NCBI RefSeq assembly: GCF_013393905.1
Contig: NZ_CP040276.1
Location: 214,780-278,779 of the forward strand
Reading direction: 5' to 3'
DNA length: 64,000 nucleotides
Source: Nostoc sp. C052
GTDB lineage: Bacteria > Cyanobacteriota > Cyanobacteriia > Cyanobacteriales > Nostocaceae
In this document: one piece after another, positions 59,385 through 64,000 of the stretch
Position numbering within the stretch: the stretch's first letter is position 1
Layout of the letters: the number at the start of each line of letters is the position of its first letter
Translations under genes and position numbers: made by a program
The notes under the pieces: model-generated
What the model was told of the DNA's origin: nothing
Databases searched by the model: none
What the model saw: only the letters and a program-made list of their open reading frames with translations

Positions 59385-60588
59385 GTAGTCTGCCAAGCCA
59401 ACTTTGCTAGGTTAAATTCGGATATAAACGCTCCATTTTTCGCCGAGCATCTTTGGTTTGAAAACCCCAATAGACACTAGCTTTTTGCTGATTACGTTGT
59501 TTCTCCCAAACGGCAATCTCAGAAGTTAATGTTTCTGCATTAGGAATACGCCGTTCTAAACATTGGCGAGATAAAACAGATAATTCAATTTCTACTTGAT
59601 TCAGCCAAGAAGCGTGTTTAGGAGTATAGTGAAACTCTAATTTTTGAATGATTCGACGTGCTTCTTCTGGTGGAAAAACTTCGTATAATGCACTGGGGGT
59701 ATGAATATTCAAGTTATCAACTACTAAACGAATAACATCGGCATCTCGGTAGCAAACATCTACTAAATTTTTCATCTGTTTAGCAAAATCGGCTTTAGTT
59801 CGACGTTCTGTAACTTCGATATGCCGCCAGCCCGCCAAGGGTTGAAAACATGCTGTGGGAATTTACTGTCCCGTTACGTTTATACTCAAAATCATAACGT
59901 TCAGGTTGCTCCGGCTCTGGTGGCAAAGGCTGTCTAACTTCTTCTACTAATTGATATGGACGCTCATCAAAGCAGACTACAGGGCGTTTAGGATCATAAG
60001 GCTCATTGTACAAATCCAGTACATCTTCCATTCGGAAAACATATTCCGCATTTACTTCAGGGATACACCATTGTTCTTTCAACCAAGGTTTAATTTCATT
60101 TTTTTTAAAGTCTGACGTACTGTTTCATCTGAGATTGAATCTATGATCCCAACGTTCACTAAATGATCTGCTAATAATTGCATTGTCCAACGCACTCTCC
60201 CGAATGGCGGATTAGAACAAGCCGTTGCAATCAAAAATGCTTCTTGCTTTTCATCTAATTTTTGAGGTTTTGGTGGATGTGGTTCATCCTTTAACGCAAA
60301 ATCTAATCCACCAATGACAAATTTTTCTCGTATCCGTTGTACTGTTGCAACATGAACTCTAACTCTATCAGCGATCGTTGAGTCTGTTTCATCTTCAGCA
60401 GCCATCAAAAGAATATTTGCACGGGTTATAGTTCTTGCCTTATGCTTACCTTTCTTTATTATTGATTGCAGTTGAGAAACTTCATCTTCACTCAAGTCAA
60501 CGATGTACTTCTTTGCCATATTATTCCCTGTTTTTGGCTAGTTTACCAATTACAGGTATTACTTAGCAAACTTTGCTTGGCAGACTAC
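59385..60588 (-). mobile_element. IS630-family insertion sequence in a CTAG target
   Basis: Inverted ends GTAGTCTGCCAAGC (59385) and GCTTGGCAGACTAC (60588), with TA duplicated on both sides (59383-59384, 60589-60590). The original target reads CTAG, the known preference of IS630. The length of 1,204 bp is normal. It carries a transposase in pieces on the minus strand. Confidence 0.93.
59407..60519 (-). pseudogene. IS630 transposase, one slippery A-run and one disabling frameshift
   Basis: Three frames make up the transposase. The N-terminal part (60519-60079) has the helix-turn-helix (TIADRVRVHVATVQRIREKF). The middle part (to ~59850) has the first catalytic Asp in VVCFDERPYQL. The C-terminal part has the second Asp in RLVVDNLNIHTP and the Glu in SWLNQVEIE. 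The first change of frame sits on a run of eight A (60102-60109), where a -1 shift would restore KPWLKEQWCIPEV; this looks like normal programmed frameshifting. The second, near 59850, has no such signal and is probably a mutation, so this copy may be inactive. Confidence 0.8.
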
Positions 60589-60889
60589 TAGTACAACGGC
60601 GGCAGTGTTACGTGCAGGGACACCATCAGTTACCGTACCCTTTTTTGCAGATCAGCCAATTTGGGGTGAAAAGCTAACCCGATTGGGAGTCAGCCCACAA
60701 CCGATACCGTACCAGAAGGTATCAGAAGAAACTTTAGCAGCAGCGATTGAAATCGTATTGGGCGATGAGGTGATGCGGAAGAAAGCACAAGAGTTGGGTG
60801 AGAAAATCAGGGGTGAAGATGGTGTGGCGAATGCTGTTGAAGTATTTCATCGGCATTTGGGTTTGATTGGGTGAGAAATCCCAGACAAT

Positions 60890-61062
60890 TGAAGAAGAAG
60901 TCAGAAGATAGAATTCAGAATTCCGAATCACAATTGGTTGGAGATTCAAACCCTAAGCAATTGTAGACACCGTATAGACAGCGGGAATTTGAACCCTTTT
61001 ACTCATTGATTTTTCGTTCAGGAGTCATTCTGAATTCTGACTCCTGACTCCTGAGTTCTTTT
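60890..61062. repeat. Inverted repeat element with GAATTCAG / CTGAATTC arms
   Basis: Shares arms (AGTCAGAAGATAGAATTCAG; inverse GACTCCTGACTCCTGAGTTC) and core words (GAGATTCAAACCCTAA, CAATTGTAGACACCGT) with the element at 51,009-51,232. Core identity with differing lengths suggests a dispersed family. Confidence 0.72.
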
Positions 61063-61097
61063 ATTAAAATACATCATCACACCTACAACAGCAATAA

Positions 61098-61289
61098 ATG
61101 CCCCAAGTGAAAGTTTACACGGTACTCTGTGTCAACAGCAGTATCCTAATGGTTTTTTACACGCCAGGGCATTGCTGGGAATTCCGTATCATCAGCCGCA
61201 CGGGTGGGATATTCGGGGAACAAAAGATTTATTACACGGCGGAGGCAGCACTGAGAACTGGGTTAGAGTGGTTGCGGGATGAACGGTGA
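61098..61289 (+). CDS. Small cyanobacterial conserved protein, 63 residues
   Basis: A 63-residue protein (MPQVKVYTVLCVNSSILMVF then YTPGHCWEFRIISRTGGIFG and a helical end AEAALRTGLEWLRDER). The aromatic-rich strand followed by a 'YYTAEAALRTGLEWL' helix reads as a small folded domain; I have a general impression of similar short proteins in Nostocales but cannot name a family. No good ribosome site is visible. It stands alone. Confidence 0.5.
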   Translation: MPQVKVYTVLCVNSSILMVFYTPGHCWEFRIISRTGGIFGEQKIYYTAEAALRTGLEWLRDER

Positions 61290-61391
61290 TGAGTGCGTAT
61301 ATGCGATCGCCTTCCCTGTCCCTTGCCACAACCACCCCTCGACAGCCTACGAATGCCAGCCTAGAATAATTGCGAATATTATTTTACACTA

Positions 61392-62927
61392 TTAGTTAAC
61401 GGTTTCTGATTGTGTGGTGTGCCAATCTGAAGCCTTAGAACGGATTATTTGAAGCTCATCAAAAGAGATTCGCTCTAAGTTACGCAAGATTTGAGTCATG
61501 CGTGGCTGGTTTTTAAGCAAGTCATAATGACGAGCCAGAAAGTCCCAATAAAAAAAGTTGAAAGGACAAGCATTTTCAGTGGTGCGTTCACGAGGATTAT
61601 AAGCACAATTTTTACAATAGTCGCTCATGTTGTTGATGTAGTTAGCAGAAGCAGCATAAGGCTTAGATGCAATCATTCCACCGTCAGCAAACTGCCCCAT
61701 ACCAATGACATTGGTTTGCATTACCCAATCGTAGCCATCAATAAAAGCAGCATGAAACCAGTCTTCAAGTTCTTGGGGGGAGATACCTGCTATCATTGCA
61801 AAGTTGTTCAACACCATCAACCGTTGAATATGGTGGGCATAACCTATTTGTTTAACCTGAGTTAGAATTTGGTGCAGACAATTCATCTGTGTATCGCCAG
61901 TCCAATAAAAAGCAGGCAGTGGATGAGTGTGGTTAAACCAGTTACTTTCTGAATAGTCATCATCTAGGTAAACATAAACACCGTGCATATACTCTCGCCA
62001 GCCAAGCACCTGACGGATAAAGCCTTCAATGCTGTTTAGCTCCCAGTCGCTGCTGTTGTCTAAATATGCAAGTTGTGCCGCCTGAACAACTTCCAAGGGA
62101 TGAAGCAATCCAATATTGAGATAGGGAGAAAGCATCGCGTGCCACATTGTCTGTTCGCCAGTCACCATCGCGTCCTGGTATGGCCCGAATGAAGACAAAC
62201 GTGTTTCGATAAAAAACTTCATTACAAGTAGTGCTTGCTGTCGCGTTACACCCCAGCGAAATGGTTCCAATTGCCAGTAACTTTGATTGTCCTGGAATGC
62301 CTCAGATTGCTTAATGAAGTCAATTACATCTTGTGTAATTGAGTCTGGTTCAAACCATAAAGCTTCGGGTAAGGTCAGTTTGCCTTTTGGTGGTTTGCGA
62401 TTTTGTTTGTCAAAGTTCCATCGACCACCAACAGGTTGGTTGCCGGACATAAGAATGTTGAACCGCTTTCGTCCCTGGCGGTAAAAGTCCTCCATGATTA
62501 GGCGTTTGCGTCCACTTGCCCAGTCAATGAACTCCTGATCACTCCAGATAAAACGGTTATTTGGTGTAAAAGTGACTTGAATTGTCAAGTTTAACTTTTG
62601 AATTAATCTAGCAAAAGGGCGATCTGTTGGAGTCATCACCCGCAGTTCGGTAATTTGGTATTGCTCAATCCATTGGAGTAAAGGTGTATTGAAATCTTGG
62701 CTTTGAGCGTATGTTACTGGGAAGCCAAGCGATCGCAATTCGGCAGCAAAGTGACGCATGGCTGACCAGACCAATACCAGTTTTTGCAAGTGATAAGGAA
62801 GTTGCCCTGCATGGGCAAGAGATTCGATAAAAATCACAGGAGTCTGTTGGTGTTGTTGTAGGCAACTCTCTAACGCTGACTGCCCAGCCCAAAGTTGATC
62901 TCCGAGAACCCAAACACCAATAGTCAA
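61392..62927 (-). CDS. Fe-S cluster cryptochrome/photolyase-related protein (PhrB-like)
   Basis: A 511-residue photolyase of the FeS-BCP group ((6-4) photolyases and relatives), which bind FAD and a [4Fe-4S] cluster. The Rossmann-like antenna domain opens with TIGVWVLGDQLW. The C-terminal helical domain carries a lone Cys in MNCLHQ and DYCKNCAYNPRERTTENACP, whose C-x2-C-x12-C spacing matches the known cluster ligands. The conserved 'MQTNVIGMGQFADGGMIASK' loop near FAD is present. No ATG exists; I choose the TTG at 62927 (GGAG nine bases upstream, MTIGVW start) over one at 62942. A repeat element begins ~14 bp upstream and may have removed the native leader. Probable role: light-driven repair of (6-4) photoproducts. 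Confidence 0.9.
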   Translation of the reverse strand: MTIGVWVLGDQLWAGQSALESCLQQHQQTPVIFIESLAHAGQLPYHLQKLVLVWSAMRHFAAELRSLGFPVTYAQSQDFNTPLLQWIEQYQITELRVMTPTDRPFARLIQKLNLTIQVTFTPNNRFIWSDQEFIDWASGRKRLIMEDFYRQGRKRFNILMSGNQPVGGRWNFDKQNRKPPKGKLTLPEALWFEPDSITQDVIDFIKQSEAFQDNQSYWQLEPFRWGVTRQQALLVMKFFIETRLSSFGPYQDAMVTGEQTMWHAMLSPYLNIGLLHPLEVVQAAQLAYLDNSSDWELNSIEGFIRQVLGWREYMHGVYVYLDDDYSESNWFNHTHPLPAFYWTGDTQMNCLHQILTQVKQIGYAHHIQRLMVLNNFAMIAGISPQELEDWFHAAFIDGYDWVMQTNVIGMGQFADGGMIASKPYAASANYINNMSDYCKNCAYNPRERTTENACPFNFFYWDFLARHYDLLKNQPRMTQILRNLERISFDELQIIRSKASDWHTTQSETVN

Positions 62928-62940
62928 GTCGCTTCGCTCC

Positions 62941-63150
62941 AATTAAAAATTAAAAATTATGAATTAAAAATTGCAAGACGCGTCGCTAACGCGGACTCGC
63001 TTGCCGCCGGCGCTATAAGTGGAGGCTTGAACCCACCATTCATTGTAGACCACTGAAATCAAAGATTTCAGTGGGGGTTTGTACCCCAAATTAATTAAAA
63101 ATTATTATCCTTCTTAATTTTTAATTTTTAACTTTTAATTTTTAATTAAA
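62941..63150. repeat. AATTAAAA-type inverted repeat element
   Basis: Left arm of AATTAAAA units, a core with a GC-rich palindrome and 'GATTTCAGTGGGGGTTTGTACCCC'-type words (broken here), and a right arm of TTTTTAATT units to about 63150. Same architecture as the 42.4-kb element. It fills most of the gap between the photolyase and dinB genes. Confidence 0.75.
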
Positions 63151-63221
63151 AAAAGGTCATGCCCTTGCTTCCTCTTAATCCGTGCGTTGGCAACGTGATG
63201 ACAAAATTCTATTCAATCAAG

Positions 63222-63239
63222 TGTAACGTCATTGTTACA
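63222..63239. promoter_or_regulatory. Inverted repeat TGTAAC-N6-GTTACA upstream of dinB
   Basis: Six-base perfect arms and a six-base spacer, 158 bp before the dinB start. This is the size of a typical repressor or CRP/NtcA-class operator (NtcA prefers GTA-N8-TAC; here GTAAC-N6-GTTAC keeps that geometry loosely). Function unproven. Confidence 0.4.
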
Positions 63240-63396
63240 AAAAATTTCTCAATGAAAAAGCTTATGAAAGCCTAAAAGCGCTAGTGCCAATGTACTATTG
63301 GAGTGAGAAATTTCTCAAATATCCAGATTGAATCATAAATTTACCAGAGAATAGTCGTTCCCGCCGCTTGGTAGAAATGGTAATACTTCAACAACA

Positions 63397-64000
63397 ATGC
63401 AGACGAGGAAGATAATTCACGTTGATATGGATGCCTTCTACGCATCGGTGGAACAGAGGGACAACCCTAGCTACCGAGGCAAACCGTTAGTCGTCGGTGG
63501 CAGTCCGAATCAGCGAGGCGTAGTTGCAGCAGCCAGTTATGAAGCTCGTAAGTTTGGTGTTCATTCAGCGATGCCTTCTGTAACCGCTTTTGCAAAATGT
63601 CCTGGGCTTATCTTTGTCAGACCGAGATTCGATGTTTACCGAGATATTTCTACTTCAATCCACGCTATCTTTAAACGTTACAGTGATTTAGTGGAAGGAG
63701 TTGCGCTAGATGAGGCATACCTTGATGTTACTGAGAATAGGCAAAACATCCCCTACGCTTCTACGATCGCAAGACACATTAAAACTGGGATTTTCCAAGA
63801 AACTCAGTTGACAGCAACCGCAGGTGTGTCAATTAACAAGTTTCTTGCAAAAATGGCATCAGGGCAGAACAAGCCGAACGGACTAACGGTGATTTTGCCA
63901 GAACAAGCGATGTCTACGACAAGCCGCAAGCGTCTACGCCTTTGTAGAGCAGCTGCCGATTGAGAAGTTCCACGGCATTGGAGAGGTTACGGCAGCGAAG
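63397..64000 (+). pseudogene. dinB: DNA polymerase IV (dinB), interrupted near residue 172, runs off window
   Basis: The start encodes a normal Y-family polymerase: IIHVDMDAFYASVEQRDNP with the first metal-binding Asp, YEARKFGVHSAMPS with the steric-gate region, and VALDEAYLDVTE with the second acidic pair, then TATAGVSINKFLAKMASGQNKP. After PEQA (about 63910) a ~28-bp GC-rich repeat (GATGTCTACGACAAGCCGCA and following) intervenes, and the expected AFVEQLPIEKFHGIGEVTAAK resumes in another frame to the window edge. The insertion is not a multiple of three, so the gene is frameshifted. The catalytic palm is upstream, but the thumb and little-finger domains would be lost. Confidence 0.85.

Larger units (their letters stand above)
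58880..60874 (+). pseudogene. UGT/MGT-type glycosyltransferase, split by an IS630 element
   Basis: Two pieces of one gene: 58880-59384 (from 'NFRTETLKLPPLPYLGRRF' through 'YGFSSHVIPRP' and 'LPLCFGFGSM' to 'VHHGGASS') and 60589-60874 ('LRAGTPSVTVPFFADQPIWG', ending in the helical C-terminus). Joining at the target gives HHGGAST-TAAVLRAGTPS, the nucleotide-sugar binding signature of GT1/GT28 sterol glucosyltransferase-like enzymes. The N-terminal acceptor domain is absent or too decayed to recognise; an ORF at 58625-58861 has no clear relation to it. It is inactive in this genome. Confidence 0.85.

Overview
The window comes from a filamentous, probably heterocyst-forming (Nostocales-type) cyanobacterium. 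The evidence is frequent HIP1 octamers (GCGATCGC), many intergenic elements built from heptad-iterated arms, and typical cyanobacterial families: a zinc-ribbon Ser/Thr kinase with TPRs, CHAT proteases, haemagglutination-domain exoproteins and an Fe-S photolyase. A complete conjugation-type secretion operon and a large CyRepA1-like replication protein suggest that at least the first ~44 kb is a large plasmid. No relaxase, parA/parB pair, rRNA, tRNA or CRISPR array was recognised.

Layout. (1) 1-2.45 kb: 3' part of a gene for a protein made of 61-residue repeats. (2) 2.5-19.1 kb, minus strand: a type IV secretion operon in the order VirB2-like, VirB3-like, VirB4, a small membrane protein, VirB5-like, VirB6-like, VirB8/TraE-like, VirB10, VirB9/TraK-like, a secreted protein and VirD4, then accessory genes ending in an Mrr-type nuclease. 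Two divergent ribbon-helix-helix regulators sit at its head. (3) 20-22.3 kb: TetR regulator (fused to an insertion-sequence zinc ribbon) divergent from a Rieske oxygenase. (4) 23.2-28.4 kb: tyrosine recombinase, a 356-bp non-coding Tn7-like mini-element, and the replication protein. (5) 29.4-38.6 kb: NTPase, Ser/Thr kinase and secreted FecR-like protein facing a CHAT protease and a TpsA-like exoprotein. (6) 38.8-44.1 kb: methyltransferase, plasmid-type regulator, hypotheticals and a second tyrosine recombinase operon. (7) 44,127-49,277: a complete, precisely bounded Tn7-like transposon with only tnsAB, tnsC and tniQ. (8) 49.7-55.1 kb: an ECF42 sigma factor with its usual YCII/DGPF, PhnB-like, GST and DUF1579 companions and two tandem promoters of the expected type. 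(9) 55.5-64 kb: MscS channel, then decaying DNA (truncated response regulator, glycosyltransferase split by an IS630 copy), an Fe-S photolyase and a frameshifted dinB.

The strongest discoveries are mobile. The 5,151-bp Tn7-like element has TGTCACTG ends and a GTATA target duplication. The 356-bp mini-element has TGTA ends, four related repeats and a GCTCT target duplication. Both lie directly upstream of a tyrosine recombinase gene, with the same end facing it. Two MITE-like families can also be delimited by their duplications, one nested in the other. Several repeat insertions have entered coding sequence in frame (replication protein, VirB9-like signal peptide) or out of frame (DUF1579, dinB).
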